Below are positions 25,517-33,989 of a stretch of 64,000 nt of DNA, in pieces. Origin of the DNA: Christiangramia oceanisediminis (GTDB taxonomy: Bacteria; Bacteroidota; Bacteroidia; Flavobacteriales; Flavobacteriaceae); the NCBI RefSeq assembly GCF_022570735.2, contig NZ_JANCNS010000002.1, positions 992,001 through 1,056,000 on the forward strand, in the 5' to 3' direction. The translations under genes were made by a program, and so were the position numbers. Numbering within the stretch: the stretch's first letter is position 1; each line of letters begins with the position of its first letter. Below the pieces are notes generated by a model. That model ran no database searches. It was given only the letters and a program-made list of their open reading frames with translations, and was not told the DNA's origin.

Positions 25517-26380
25517 TTAGATTACCATTTTCTCGATTGGAGCCACTAAAATTCCTTCTGCTCCGCAATTTTTCAATTCGTCGATCACTTCCCAGAATCG
25601 CTCTTCATTGATCACCGTATGCACCGAACTCCAGCCTTCTTCGGCCAGGGGAAGCACTGTTGGGCTTCGCATTCCTGGTAAAAGCTCGATGATCCTGTCA
25701 AGTTTCTCATTTGGTGCATTCAGCAAAATGTATTTTGAGGTTCGTGCATTCAAAACAGATTTGATCCTGAATTGCAGTTTCTTAAGTATCTCTTTTCTTT
25801 CTTCAGAAATCTTTGGTGAGATGGCCAGAACAGCCTCGCTTTTCAGCATAACCTCCACTTCCTTTAACCCGTTTTTGAACAGCGTGTTGCCGCTGGAAAC
25901 AATATCGCAGATCGCATCGGCCAGGCCAATATTCGGAGCAATCTCTACAGAACCATTAATGATATGAAGATCTGCCGAAATTCCATTTTCTGCAAGGAAT
26001 TCATTCACCGTATTGGGATAGGAAGTTGCGATCTTTTTACCATCCAGATCCCGGATCCCGGAATATTTAAAGGATTTTGGAACTGCCAGGGAAACTCTGC
26101 ATTTTGAAAAGCCCAGTTTTTCGCCTTTAATGATGTCTTTTCCTTTTTCAACAAGGACGTTCTCGCCAATTATTGCCACATCTACCACTCCATCTCTAAG
26201 ATATTGCGGTATATCTCCGTTCCTAAGATACATCACCTCCAGCGGGAAGTTTCTAGAGGAGGTCTTTAACTGTTCCTTCCCGTTATCGATCGAAATCCCG
26301 GCATCTTTTAAAATCCTGATGGAGTCTTCAAAGAGACGTCCTGATTTTTGTACTGCTATTCTTAATTTTTGCTGACTCAT
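25517..26380 (-). CDS. hisG: ATP phosphoribosyltransferase, long form
   Basis: First and committed enzyme of histidine synthesis, joining ATP and PRPP. Catalytic domains I-II include LRIAVQKSGRLFEDSI, the DVAIIGENVLVEKG segment and the PRPP loop INGSVEIAPNIGLADAICDIVSSGNTL. At 287 residues it keeps the C-terminal regulatory ACT-like domain (~210-287, ending AEGILVAPIEKMVI), so histidine feedback inhibition is expected and no HisZ is needed. It is the first structural gene behind the attenuator. Confidence 0.97.
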   Translation of the reverse strand: MSQQKLRIAVQKSGRLFEDSIRILKDAGISIDNGKEQLKTSSRNFPLEVMYLRNGDIPQYLRDGVVDVAIIGENVLVEKGKDIIKGEKLGFSKCRVSLAVPKSFKYSGIRDLDGKKIATSYPNTVNEFLAENGISADLHIINGSVEIAPNIGLADAICDIVSSGNTLFKNGLKEVEVMLKSEAVLAISPKISEERKEILKKLQFRIKSVLNARTSKYILLNAPNEKLDRIIELLPGMRSPTVLPLAEEGWSSVHTVINEERFWEVIDELKNCGAEGILVAPIEKMVI

Positions 26381-26406
26381 AATTCAATAAAGCTGATTTT
26401 TAGAAA

Positions 26407-26437
26407 TAAAAAAACCCGTTTGATTGCTCAAACGGGT
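26407..26437 (-). terminator. his attenuator terminator
   Basis: On the minus strand ACCCGTTT and AAACGGGT (forward 26414-26421 and 26430-26437) form a strong stem followed by seven T. It lies between the His-rich leader peptide and hisG, so it ends transcription before the structural genes when histidyl-tRNA is plentiful. Confidence 0.88.
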
Positions 26438-26438
26438 C

Positions 26439-26502
26439 ATGATATAAATTGTTTCTACAGCATATCATATTCACCTCGCCTGAGCGTGGAACCTAATATG
26501 AT
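26439..26502 (-). promoter_or_regulatory. his attenuator: competing leader and antiterminator stems
   Basis: Minus-strand leader. The His-codon region (forward 26495-26502) is complementary over 8 bp to 26464-26471, just after the leader stop. That second segment can instead pair 7 bp with 26439-26445 (ATGATAT/ATATCAT), and a GGT/ACC extension would invade the terminator stem. This is the 1:2 / 2:3 / 3:4 arrangement of ribosome-stalling attenuators. Confidence 0.75.
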
Positions 26503-26527
26503 GATGATGTGCGAAAATTGTTCTCAT
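26471..26527 (-). CDS. hisL: his operon leader peptide
   Basis: An 18-residue peptide, MRTIFAHHHHIRFHAQAR, with five His codons, four of them consecutive CAT at forward 26498-26509. Its TGA stop lies immediately before the segment that must be masked for termination. It is a regulatory peptide: ribosomes slowed on the His codons by low charged tRNA-His allow the antiterminator to form. The ATG is only a few bases from the predicted transcription start, suggesting a very short 5' end. Confidence 0.88.
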   Translation of the reverse strand: MRTIFAHHHHIRFHAQAR

Positions 26528-26536
26528 TTGTGATCC

Positions 26537-26544
26537 CAAAACTA
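26537..26544 (-). promoter_or_regulatory. Candidate -7 box of the his operon promoter
   Basis: Minus-strand TAGTTTTG matches TAnnTTTG and lies 9 bp before the leader-peptide ATG. If used, the transcript would start only 3-6 nt before the start codon. The upstream TTG at 11 bp is too close to be a normal -33 element, so confidence is limited. Confidence 0.4.
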
Positions 26545-26595
26545 AATAAAAAATTCAAAAATAAAGCCTGAATTCGAAAATTTAAGTTTTGTTTA

Positions 26596-27411
26596 TTAAT
26601 TGTTTCCAAGAATCAGTGGTAAACCGCTCTCTCCTGAACCAATTACTATGGTTTTGGCATTAGGTGATTTTGAAAGTTCCAGGGTGGCCTGTATACCCTT
26701 TTCCTGAAGAACCTTATCTGTAAGAGATTCACTTAGAATTCTATTGGCACGGGCTTTACCTTCAGCATCGATACGCTGTCTTTCGGCTTCCTGTTCGGCT
26801 TTGGAGAGACGGAATTCATATTCCAGTGATTCCTGCTCCTGCCTGAGTTTTCTTTCGATCGCATCTTTAATTGTTGGAGGAAGTGACACATCCCTAACCA
26901 GCACCTCGTTTACCTGAACGTACTGATCTTCCAGCAGCAAATTGGTCTCGTCGAAGATTTCCTTTTGTATAGCCTCTCTCTTGCTGGCATATAACTGTTC
27001 CGGGTTATATCTTCCTACTACAGCCCTGGTAGCCGACCTGATCGCAGGCTGCAACAATCGCTGTATATAATTCTCTCCCTTTTCCTGGTGCAATTTTCCT
27101 AAAGCCGCGTATTCAGGCTGAAACCAAACCGAAGCATCAAGGCTAATTTCAAGGCCGTTCGAGGAGAGAACCGTCATTTCTTCGTCTATAGACTGTTGAC
27201 GCACCTCATAAACAAAAACCTTATTCCAGGGAGCCACCAGGTGAAAGCCTTCAGATAATGGCGGTTTATCAGTAACCACACCATCGGCAAATGTTCTATA
27301 TAAAACACCGGCTTCTCCAGACTGGATGGTTACAGTAGATTTAGCAATAAATATAATTAGTATTACAATACCGATAAATAATGGTATTCCAATTTTCGGC
27401 AATCTTTCCAT
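26596..27411 (-). CDS. Prohibitin-family SPFH/Band 7 membrane protein
   Basis: A 271-residue SPFH protein. One N-terminal transmembrane helix (IGIPLFIGIVILIIFIAKSTV) anchors it. Then comes the Band 7 domain (SGEAGVLYRTFADGV, VYEVRQQSIDEEMTVLSSNGLEISLDASVWF, LLQPAIRSATRAVVGRYNPEQLYASKREAI) and a long charged helix (RLSKAEQEAERQRIDAEGKARANR), as in prohibitins and HflK/C. Such proteins form ring-like membrane scaffolds around proteases. It follows the VWA membrane protein gene by 12 bp, suggesting a shared transcript. Confidence 0.92.
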   Translation of the reverse strand: MERLPKIGIPLFIGIVILIIFIAKSTVTIQSGEAGVLYRTFADGVVTDKPPLSEGFHLVAPWNKVFVYEVRQQSIDEEMTVLSSNGLEISLDASVWFQPEYAALGKLHQEKGENYIQRLLQPAIRSATRAVVGRYNPEQLYASKREAIQKEIFDETNLLLEDQYVQVNEVLVRDVSLPPTIKDAIERKLRQEQESLEYEFRLSKAEQEAERQRIDAEGKARANRILSESLTDKVLQEKGIQATLELSKSPNAKTIVIGSGESGLPLILGNN

Positions 27412-27423
27412 ATATATTTGAAA

Positions 27424-29454
27424 TTAAATTAATCCTAAATATTTCCGGTAAAACCATTCAGCGGCAAGAATCACAATAAGCAAAAAAAGCAGGTAATACC
27501 AGTCGATCAAAGGTAGGGTTTTTTGTCGGCTTTTCTGTACTGGCCGGTATTTATCGCTCTGAAGCAAAGTTTGGATCAATTCCCCTGTCTGGCCAGAAAA
27601 AGTAAGACTGGTTTGATTATTTTCTACAAAGGCCTGTAGCCCAGGTAAATTTGCTGAAACGAATTGCTGTTCGGTATTGTAATCGATCACTTCAAAACGT
27701 CCGGAAGCAGCTACATTCTGGTTTTCCACACTAATACTGAACCGGTAATCACCTGCCGGCAATCCTCCCGCATCGAACTGGTAAAAATTGTTCTTTAAAG
27801 CAAGATTTGAAGTTACCTCTTCTTCTGTTTCGGTATTAATCAATTCTATATTAAGAATAGCACCGGGATCAAACTGGTAATTCTCATCAAAATACTGCGC
27901 TGTAATGATCACATTTTCATTCTCGTAATAGAATTTTTCGTTCTCTATGCTTAACCGCTCTCGCCTTCTGTTAGAAGCCAGGTTCTGTACCAGTTTTCCG
28001 AAAAAGTCATCAAATTCTTCAAAATCACCGTTGTCCAGAAAGGATTTGGCCCTCCAGCGCCAAATATTTTCACCAAATAAAAACCCGGATTTTGGAGAGT
28101 CTTTAGATACTCCCATTAAGGCTTCACCGGTTCTTACACCCTGGATCTCCTGGTAAAGCATGATGTTGAATTGGTTCTTATCTACCTCTATCGTACCAAA
28201 TTTATCCAGCAATGGAGGAAAATCGTCAAAGCCGATATCTTCAAACTGAAAGGACGAGAATTTTTGATTGTACACCGGAAATACCTCCTGCGGCTGACTA
28301 CTGTTACTCCTGTTGAAACCGGGATTCAAACTGTTCAGGTAATTCCAGTCGGTTCGCAGACCTGTGATCATTAAGTAATTATGATTTCGTTCAAGAACTG
28401 ATTCGATCACATCATTGAATCTTCTGTTTACCTGGTACAGTATAATTAATTGATAATCATTAATTTGAATATCTTCGTTAAGATATTTTATTTCAGCGGT
28501 TCGTTGTTGATTTCTCTCAATAGATTTTTTAACTGCGCCCAGGTCAGGATGAGGCATATCGCTTAAAATCAAGACCGAGGTTCGCTCGTCTACCACCTCC
28601 ACCGCAAAATTCTGAAGGTTATTGATCTTGTTTTTTTCGTTCTCTACCGGCTGGATCTCGACCTGATAGGTCTTAACTCCAATTGATGCCGCGAGCAGAT
28701 CGGTACGGATTACTTTCGACTTTGTTTCTGAAGAAAAAGTTACCGGTTCAGAATAAAGAACAGTCTCTCCTGAGGTTATTTTGAAAGTTGTTTCCAGATC
28801 CTGTTTTCCTGAATAATTCAGAAACACTTCTACCGGAAAGCGATTGTTCAAAAAAGCATAGCGGTTGGTATTGATGCGTTCGATGCTTAGATCCTGATAG
28901 GTTGCAGTATCTCCTATCACTACTGGGAAAACCTGAAGGTTATCATGAGGCTTAAAATAGCGGTAATCCCTTCCCAGGCTCTGGTTACCGTCGGTTAATA
29001 AAATTACGGCCGTCTGAGACTTTGAATAGATATCATTGGCGGCTACCAGAGCTTTGGTAATATTGGTCTGATTGGCGCTGAAGTCAAGACTATCACCAAG
29101 CGACAGCTGACTTCCAAATGTGGCTGTGCTTACATCAAAAGTACTTTTGAGCTGTTCGTGATTGACCAGTTGCGTACTGATTCGATTCAAAGTTTCGCCC
29201 TCTTCCAGGTACGAAATAGAACCTGAATTGTCCTGCAGGATCACAAGATCTGGTTTTTCGATCTCGTAAGTAGTTGAAGTGATCTTCGGGTTGATCAATA
29301 GAAGCAAAACAATAAATACCCCGAGCGCTCTAAGAACAAAAAGTATATAATCTTTCCTGTATTTTACCGGCTTTCGGAACAGGTATAAGAAAAAAGCAAA
29401 CCCCAGTGCCAGGAAAAGCGCCAGGGTTATGAGTAATATGGTACTTATTGTCAT
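27424..29454 (-). CDS. Large membrane-anchored VWA-domain protein
   Basis: A 676-residue protein with two N-terminal transmembrane helices (TILLITLALFLALGFAFFLYLF and FVLRALGVFIVLLLLINP) and one near the C-terminus (YYLLFLLIVILAAEWFYRKYLG). The VWA-like domain follows the second helix: LVILQDNSGSISYL gives the MIDAS DxSxS motif and VILLTDGNQSLGRDY the distal Asp. The large middle part is beta-rich (periplasmic). The layout resembles BatA/BatB-like or DUF4159-type VWA proteins in Bacteroidetes aerotolerance clusters, but MoxR and Bat partners are absent here. A scaffold or stress function is possible, not shown. It is paired with the prohibitin gene. Confidence 0.8.
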   Translation of the reverse strand: MTISTILLITLALFLALGFAFFLYLFRKPVKYRKDYILFVLRALGVFIVLLLLINPKITSTTYEIEKPDLVILQDNSGSISYLEEGETLNRISTQLVNHEQLKSTFDVSTATFGSQLSLGDSLDFSANQTNITKALVAANDIYSKSQTAVILLTDGNQSLGRDYRYFKPHDNLQVFPVVIGDTATYQDLSIERINTNRYAFLNNRFPVEVFLNYSGKQDLETTFKITSGETVLYSEPVTFSSETKSKVIRTDLLAASIGVKTYQVEIQPVENEKNKINNLQNFAVEVVDERTSVLILSDMPHPDLGAVKKSIERNQQRTAEIKYLNEDIQINDYQLIILYQVNRRFNDVIESVLERNHNYLMITGLRTDWNYLNSLNPGFNRSNSSQPQEVFPVYNQKFSSFQFEDIGFDDFPPLLDKFGTIEVDKNQFNIMLYQEIQGVRTGEALMGVSKDSPKSGFLFGENIWRWRAKSFLDNGDFEEFDDFFGKLVQNLASNRRRERLSIENEKFYYENENVIITAQYFDENYQFDPGAILNIELINTETEEEVTSNLALKNNFYQFDAGGLPAGDYRFSISVENQNVAASGRFEVIDYNTEQQFVSANLPGLQAFVENNQTSLTFSGQTGELIQTLLQSDKYRPVQKSRQKTLPLIDWYYLLFLLIVILAAEWFYRKYLGLI

Positions 29455-29560
29455 TTCAAAAGTTAGATAGTGTAGCCTTGCCTTAAAGTTCCAAGTTACT
29501 TAAAAATTTTTACAGCTAATAAGCCATAAAATCTAACTTATAAATTTTATTTATGCCAAA

Positions 29561-30307
29561 TTAGGTATGCATTCCGCCATCTACGTGGATGATCTGCCCG
29601 GTTACATAAGAACTAAGATCACTTCCTAAATACACACAGGCATTCGCGATATCTTCAGGTTTACCTCCTCTTTTTAACGGAATGGCATCTCTCCAGCCCT
29701 GAACAGTCTTTTCATCCAGTTTTTCGGTCATTTCGGTTTCGATAAAGCCAGGAGCGATCACATTGGTACGAATATTCCTTGACCCCAGTTCCTGAGCCAT
29801 AGACTTGGAGAAACCTATGATACCCGCTTTGGAAGCGGCATAATTGGCCTGCCCGGCGTTTCCGGTAACACCAACTACCGAACTCATGTTGATGATGCTT
29901 CCGCTGCGCTGTTTCAACATGGTACGCTGAACTGCCTTGGTCATATTAAAGATCGATTTCAGGTTTACCTCGATCACCTTGTCAAAATCTTCCTCGCTCA
30001 TTCGCATAAGAAGGTTATCCTTGGTGATCCCTGCGTTGTTTATTAGAATATCAATAGAACCGAATTCTTTGTTCACTTCATCTATTAGTTCCTGAGCTTC
30101 CGAAAAACTCGCTGCATTCGATTTATAAGCTTTGGCCTTAACGCCAAATTCCTCAAGTTCTTTAGCCAGGGCTTCGGCAGCTTCGGCTGAAGAGTTATAT
30201 GTAAATGCGACATTGGCTCCGTGTTTCGCGAAAACTTCGGCTATTCCCTTACCAATACCACGGCTTCCGCCTGTAATTATAGCATTCTTTCCTTCTAATA
30301 ATTTCAT
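29561..30307 (-). CDS. fabG: 3-oxoacyl-[acyl-carrier-protein] reductase
   Basis: A 248-residue classical short-chain dehydrogenase. The NADPH loop is IITGGSRGIGKGIAEVF, followed by NNAGITKDNLLMRMSEEDFD and the catalytic Ser-Tyr-Lys set in INMSSVVGVTGNAGQANYAASKAG. The family-typical end VTGQIIHVDGGM is present. It reduces 3-ketoacyl-ACP in fatty acid elongation. FabG is very likely, since ITKDNLLMRM is characteristic. A sucD terminator separates it from the upstream gene. Confidence 0.93.
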   Translation of the reverse strand: MKLLEGKNAIITGGSRGIGKGIAEVFAKHGANVAFTYNSSAEAAEALAKELEEFGVKAKAYKSNAASFSEAQELIDEVNKEFGSIDILINNAGITKDNLLMRMSEEDFDKVIEVNLKSIFNMTKAVQRTMLKQRSGSIINMSSVVGVTGNAGQANYAASKAGIIGFSKSMAQELGSRNIRTNVIAPGFIETEMTEKLDEKTVQGWRDAIPLKRGGKPEDIANACVYLGSDLSSYVTGQIIHVDGGMHT

Positions 30308-30365
30308 ATTGATCTTTCTTAGTTAATTGTCTGTTCAAATATAACAAAACCTGAAAGGCCCTGAA

Positions 30366-30410
30366 TAAAAAAATCCTCCTGAAATATTCAATTGAATATC
30401 GCAGGAGGAT
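30366..30410 (-). terminator. Terminator after sucD
   Basis: Minus-strand ATCCTCCTG and CAGGAGGAT flank an inner palindrome (ATATTCAATTGAATAT), followed by seven T. It separates sucD from fabG. Confidence 0.85.
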
Positions 30411-30432
30411 CTTTTGAGTTATTTTGAAAAGC

Positions 30433-31308
30433 TTAGTTCTTAAGAACTTCGGCTACTTTCATTCCAATTTCGGCAGGAGAATCCACCACGTGAATTCCAT
30501 TTTCCTTAAGAATCTTTTTCTTAGCCTGGGCGGTATCTTCACTACCTCCAACGATCGCACCGGCGTGACCCATAGTACGTCCTGCAGGAGCGGTTTCACC
30601 AGCGATGAATCCAATAACCGGCTTTTTGTTACCGTTTTCCTTCACCCATTTAGCAGCATCAGCCTCAAGCTGACCTCCAATTTCACCAATCATTACGATA
30701 CATTCAGTCTCCTCGTCGTTCATCAATAATTCCACCGCTTCTTTGGTAGTAGTTCCAATAATAGGATCTCCTCCAATTCCAATAGCGGTAGTAATTCCAA
30801 GACCCTGCTTTACAACCTGGTCTGCCGCTTCGTAAGTAAGGGTTCCTGATTTAGAAACGATCCCTACCTTACCTTTTTTGAAAACGAAACCTGGCATGAT
30901 ACCAACTTTTGCTTCACCTGGAGTGATCACTCCCGGGCAGTTAGGTCCTATCAATCGGCAGTCGCGATCCTTGATATAGTCTGAAGCCTTAACCATATCG
31001 GCTACAGGAATACCTTCAGTAATAGTGATGATCACTTTGATCCCGGCATCGGCAGCTTCCATTATGGCATCTGCAGCGAATGCTGGTGGTACGAAGATGA
31101 TGGAAACATCGGCCCCGGTTTGCTCAACGGCATCTGAAACCGTGTTGAATACCGGTTTGTTAAGGTGCTTTTGCCCTCCTTTACCTGGAGTTACACCACC
31201 CACTACATTCGTACCGTATTCTATCATTTGTTCGGCATGGAAAGTACCTTCACCTCCGGTAAAACCCTGCACGATTACTTTAGAATTTTTATTGACTAAA
31301 ACGCTCAT
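30433..31308 (-). CDS. sucD: Succinate-CoA ligase, alpha subunit
   Basis: A 291-residue TCA-cycle enzyme subunit that carries the phosphohistidine. It has the CoA-binding Rossmann domain ([31 protein letters not shown]), [23 protein letters not shown], and the active-site His in [13 protein letters not shown]. It converts succinyl-CoA to succinate with ATP/GTP formation together with SucC, whose gene is not adjacent. Length and motifs are complete. It is transcribed alone, with its own terminator. Confidence 0.97.
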   Translation of the reverse strand: MSVLVNKNSKVIVQGFTGGEGTFHAEQMIEYGTNVVGGVTPGKGGQKHLNKPVFNTVSDAVEQTGADVSIIFVPPAFAADAIMEAADAGIKVIITITEGIPVADMVKASDYIKDRDCRLIGPNCPGVITPGEAKVGIMPGFVFKKGKVGIVSKSGTLTYEAADQVVKQGLGITTAIGIGGDPIIGTTTKEAVELLMNDEETECIVMIGEIGGQLEADAAKWVKENGNKKPVIGFIAGETAPAGRTMGHAGAIVGGSEDTAQAKKKILKENGIHVVDSPAEIGMKVAEVLKN

Positions 31309-31432
31309 AAGTGTTTTTTGAAATTTGGATTACAAAAGTATGTTTTTAAATATAATTCTTAAAGGCTTTTTGCCGATTATTAGCCGGATAATTCATAAAA
31401 TTCCCCTAAAAACCGAATGGTTTCAGGCCAAT

Positions 31433-31460
31433 AAAAAAGCCGAAGCAATACTTCGGCTTT
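31433..31460 (-). terminator. Terminator of the blaI-M56 operon
   Basis: AAAGCCGAAG and CTTCGGCTTT stem with a CAATA loop. The T-run lies on the minus strand, 26 bp after the M56 gene stop. Confidence 0.85.
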
Positions 31461-31485
31461 GAATCATTAATAATTATATCAGGAA

Positions 31486-33117
31486 TTAATTTAAGCTATC
31501 CCGTAATTTTTGCTCTTTTTTCAACCTTTTAAGTTGTTCTTTCTGAAGACGTTTTTCATCCATTGCCTGTTTCCTCATTTCTTCCCTTTTTTCAAGAATC
31601 ATGGAACGTTCTTCTTCGATCCTGGCCAATCTTACCTCTTCCATAGAATTTCTTAAACTGTCTCGATGCCGTTCCATTATATTTCTTTGAACATTTCGCC
31701 GTTCCTCCATTTCAGCTCTTAGTTCAGTTCTTTTGGCCACCATCTCGTCTCTCAATTGTTCTCTTTTCTCCTGAACGACCATTCTTAGAGAATCTATGTT
31801 CTCTTTTGAAACTTCGGGTGCAGGAGGAGGTGGTGGCGGAGACGGAATATTTTTAGTTTCTGAAGGTTGAGCTGGTGGCGGCGGAGGTGCAGGAAGCTTG
31901 GTATCCTTTGCTTTAACAGGCGGTGGCGGAGGTGGTGGTAATTCCCCTTCAGGGGCCTTTGGTGCCCGGGGAACAATGAATTCGGTTTGACTTACCTGGG
32001 CCAGTTTTGATCTTTGATATTCTCCATTCAGCTTATTAATAAAAGGAGTGGTAGAATTCTGAAAATCAGCCTTAAACCATGGTTTTTGCATTTCAGCTTT
32101 TGTCCAGCTGGAAGTAACCTGGTCAAGCTTTTCAGTAAATTCATTTAAATCAACCTTTTCACCGTTAAGCCAGATGGTCTCTCCTTCCACCTTTATTTTA
32201 ATGACCTTGCGTTCCTGCTGTTCCTGGAAAACCAGGTTAGATTCATTGATATTCCTGGCGACGATCTTTTCATTGAAAAGAAAGACACAGCCCCCAAGGA
32301 CAGGCAGTAAAATTAACAGGCGAAGTGTAAAACGTCTTCTTGAAAATTGATTCGTGATCATGATAATTCGTTTTTTGATTAATGAATGACTGATGGGGCT
32401 CGCGAGTGAATTTTGATTCATTCCCGAACCATAACTGTATAAGACATTGGTATAATCCAGCGCCTCGATATTGCCTTTAAGCACCTGCTCATCTGCAAGG
32501 AATTCATGGTTGAGCTTAACCGATCTTTTCAGAAAATGAAATACCGGATTGAACCAGAAAATAACCTGGCAGATCTCGATGAACAAAAGGTCCAGCGTAT
32601 GCTTTTGATCTACATGCGCTTTTTCATGTTCCAGCACCGCTTCTGAAATTTTCTGATCCTCAAATTCAGATTTATTCAGAAAAATGAAATTGAGAAACGA
32701 ATGCGGATCGAGTTTCTTCCTCAGCAGCACAAAAATATACCGGAATTGTTCCAGCCTTTCGTTGGACCTGGCTTCAGCATAAAGGCCTGACAGGTTTTTC
32801 GCAAAGCGAAAGGCAAAAATCGCAAAGCCGGCCAGGTAAACTGCTATTAGAATATATATTCCATAAGTATCCCAGAAAGCGGGCTCAGAAGCCAAGTTAG
32901 AAGAGGAATTTATTTGGGAGCCAGCCAATACCGAAGATGATACCGGCTTATTTACCTCATAGGTTAAAGTGATCTGCGGAATAATAACTGAAAAGATCAC
33001 GGCAGCCAGCAAATAGAATCTTTTAAAACGATGACAGTTTTCATCCTCCAGCAACAACTTGTAAAAGCTGAAAAGCAGCAGTAAACACAAAATCGATTTT
33101 AGGAGGTAAACCAACAT
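31486..33117 (-). CDS. M56 (BlaR1-like) membrane metallopeptidase with Pro-rich and coiled-coil tail
   Basis: A 543-residue protein. Four transmembrane helices (about 1-22, 33-52, 85-105, 265-285) surround an M56 domain with the zinc motif HEKAH (in LEHEKAHVDQKH) and NHEFLADEQVL. In BlaR1/MecR1 systems this protease domain inactivates the BlaI repressor on signal. Here the usual penicillin-binding sensor is absent. Instead the extracytoplasmic part has a short domain, three proline runs (7, 5 and 6 residues) and a ~130-residue, very charged Arg/Glu helix. The signal is therefore unlikely to be a beta-lactam. It begins 1 bp after the BlaI gene stop. Confidence 0.9.
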   Translation of the reverse strand: MLVYLLKSILCLLLLFSFYKLLLEDENCHRFKRFYLLAAVIFSVIIPQITLTYEVNKPVSSSVLAGSQINSSSNLASEPAFWDTYGIYILIAVYLAGFAIFAFRFAKNLSGLYAEARSNERLEQFRYIFVLLRKKLDPHSFLNFIFLNKSEFEDQKISEAVLEHEKAHVDQKHTLDLLFIEICQVIFWFNPVFHFLKRSVKLNHEFLADEQVLKGNIEALDYTNVLYSYGSGMNQNSLASPISHSLIKKRIIMITNQFSRRRFTLRLLILLPVLGGCVFLFNEKIVARNINESNLVFQEQQERKVIKIKVEGETIWLNGEKVDLNEFTEKLDQVTSSWTKAEMQKPWFKADFQNSTTPFINKLNGEYQRSKLAQVSQTEFIVPRAPKAPEGELPPPPPPPVKAKDTKLPAPPPPPAQPSETKNIPSPPPPPPAPEVSKENIDSLRMVVQEKREQLRDEMVAKRTELRAEMEERRNVQRNIMERHRDSLRNSMEEVRLARIEEERSMILEKREEMRKQAMDEKRLQKEQLKRLKKEQKLRDSLN

Positions 33118-33118
33118 C

Positions 33119-33484
33119 TTATTTATTTTTGATCTTTTCGTCTATCAACTTCCTTAGTTCCTTTAATTCCTCATCAGAAAGGTTCGTTTCGCTGGTAAAA
33201 TAGGATGCAAATTGAGATGCCGAATTATTAAAAAATGACTTGATCATCCCGTTTATTTGCTTTCCGAAGTAAGCCTTCTTACTCACCTTAGGGAAATATT
33301 CCCTTGATCTTCCTACCTGGTCATACCCAACGAAATGTTTATCCTGCATACGCTTCAACAAGGTCGCCACGGTGGTTAGAGCAGGTTTTGGTTCCGGGTA
33401 GGCCTCCAGCAATTCCTTCATAAAGGCTTTCTCCTTTTTCCAGAGGATCTGCATCAATTGTTCTTCAGCGTTTGACAATTCCAT
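33119..33484 (-). CDS. BlaI/MecI-family transcriptional repressor
   Basis: A 121-residue winged-helix repressor: LSNAEEQLMQILWKKEKAFMKELLEAYPEPKPALTTVATLLKRMQDKHFVGYDQVGRSREYFP is the standard BlaI DNA-binding domain, followed by a short dimerisation helix region. It should repress its own operon, including the M56 protease gene. Two matching operator palindromes lie 17-58 bp upstream of the ATG. It is released when the membrane protease cleaves it or triggers its cleavage. Confidence 0.94.
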   Translation of the reverse strand: MELSNAEEQLMQILWKKEKAFMKELLEAYPEPKPALTTVATLLKRMQDKHFVGYDQVGRSREYFPKVSKKAYFGKQINGMIKSFFNNSASQFASYFTSETNLSDEELKELRKLIDEKIKNK

Positions 33485-33500
33485 TTCTTAGATTATTACT

Positions 33501-33542
33501 CTACAAATGTAGAATTATTTTTTAATTCTACAAACATAGAAT
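33501..33542. promoter_or_regulatory. Two BlaI-type operators upstream of the repressor gene
   Basis: Operator 1 is the perfect palindrome CTACA-AA-TGTAG at 33501-33512, matching the TACAnnTGTA core known for BlaI/MecI. Operator 2, ATTCTACAAACATAGAAT at 33525-33542, is an imperfect copy. The centres are 27 bp apart. They lie just upstream of the blaI-type ATG (33484), so autorepression is expected. Confidence 0.75.
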
Positions 33543-33553
33543 CAATATAAAAT

Positions 33554-33579
33554 AAAAAACCCTCAAAATATTGAGGGTT
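33554..33579 (-). terminator. Terminator after the SnoaL-like gene
   Basis: AACCCTCAA-AATA-TTGAGGGTT with the T-run on the minus strand, 9 bp downstream of the SnoaL-like gene. It ends the long lipid A operon before the BlaI operators. Confidence 0.85.
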
Positions 33580-33587
33580 AATTCCTG

Positions 33588-33983
33588 TTAGCTCCAGGGA
33601 CTTTCTTCTATCTCTTCACCTAACTGGCTAATTTGAACGCCTCGGTATAGTTTATCATCCTTAACTTCCCAGATCGCGATAAAATGCGCTAGCGGCATTT
33701 CTTCGTCGGGATTTTCGATCGTACGCACATGATAGGTAAAATGAATGGCAACCTCGTTCTTCTTATAAACAATCTTTTCGATCTCTGCTCTTAAAGATTC
33801 GTAAGATGAAGATAATTCCTTGCTTATTTCAGCAATCCCATTAAAATCTAATTTTCGGAATCCGGTGGTTCCATACCAGGAAAGCTCTACATCTGGATGC
33901 AGGGTGTTTTCCAGTACCGTTTTTCCTTCATAAAAATTAGACTGGTAGAATTCAGTTACAACGTCTTTTACTTTTAAAGCCAT
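33588..33983 (-). CDS. SnoaL-like / NTF2-fold protein
   Basis: A 131-residue cone-fold protein of the NTF2/SnoaL superfamily: VKDVVTEFYQSNFYEGKTVLENTLHPDVELSWYGTTGFRKLDFNGIAEISKELSSSYESL at the front, then beta strands with AIHFTYHVRTIENP and AHFIAIWEVKDDKLYRGVQISQL. Such proteins are ketosteroid-isomerase-like enzymes or ligand binders. No catalytic pair can be assigned with confidence. It is the last gene of the lipid A/efp block, 6 bp after the second LpxD-like gene, so probably co-transcribed. Role unknown. Confidence 0.82.
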   Translation of the reverse strand: MALKVKDVVTEFYQSNFYEGKTVLENTLHPDVELSWYGTTGFRKLDFNGIAEISKELSSSYESLRAEIEKIVYKKNEVAIHFTYHVRTIENPDEEMPLAHFIAIWEVKDDKLYRGVQISQLGEEIEESPWS

Positions 33984-33989
33984 ACGTTC

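Noticed and set aside
31486-33484. Beta-lactam resistance module (blaR1-blaI)
   Set aside because: No penicillin-binding sensor domain and no beta-lactamase gene adjacent; only the M56 and BlaI parts are present.
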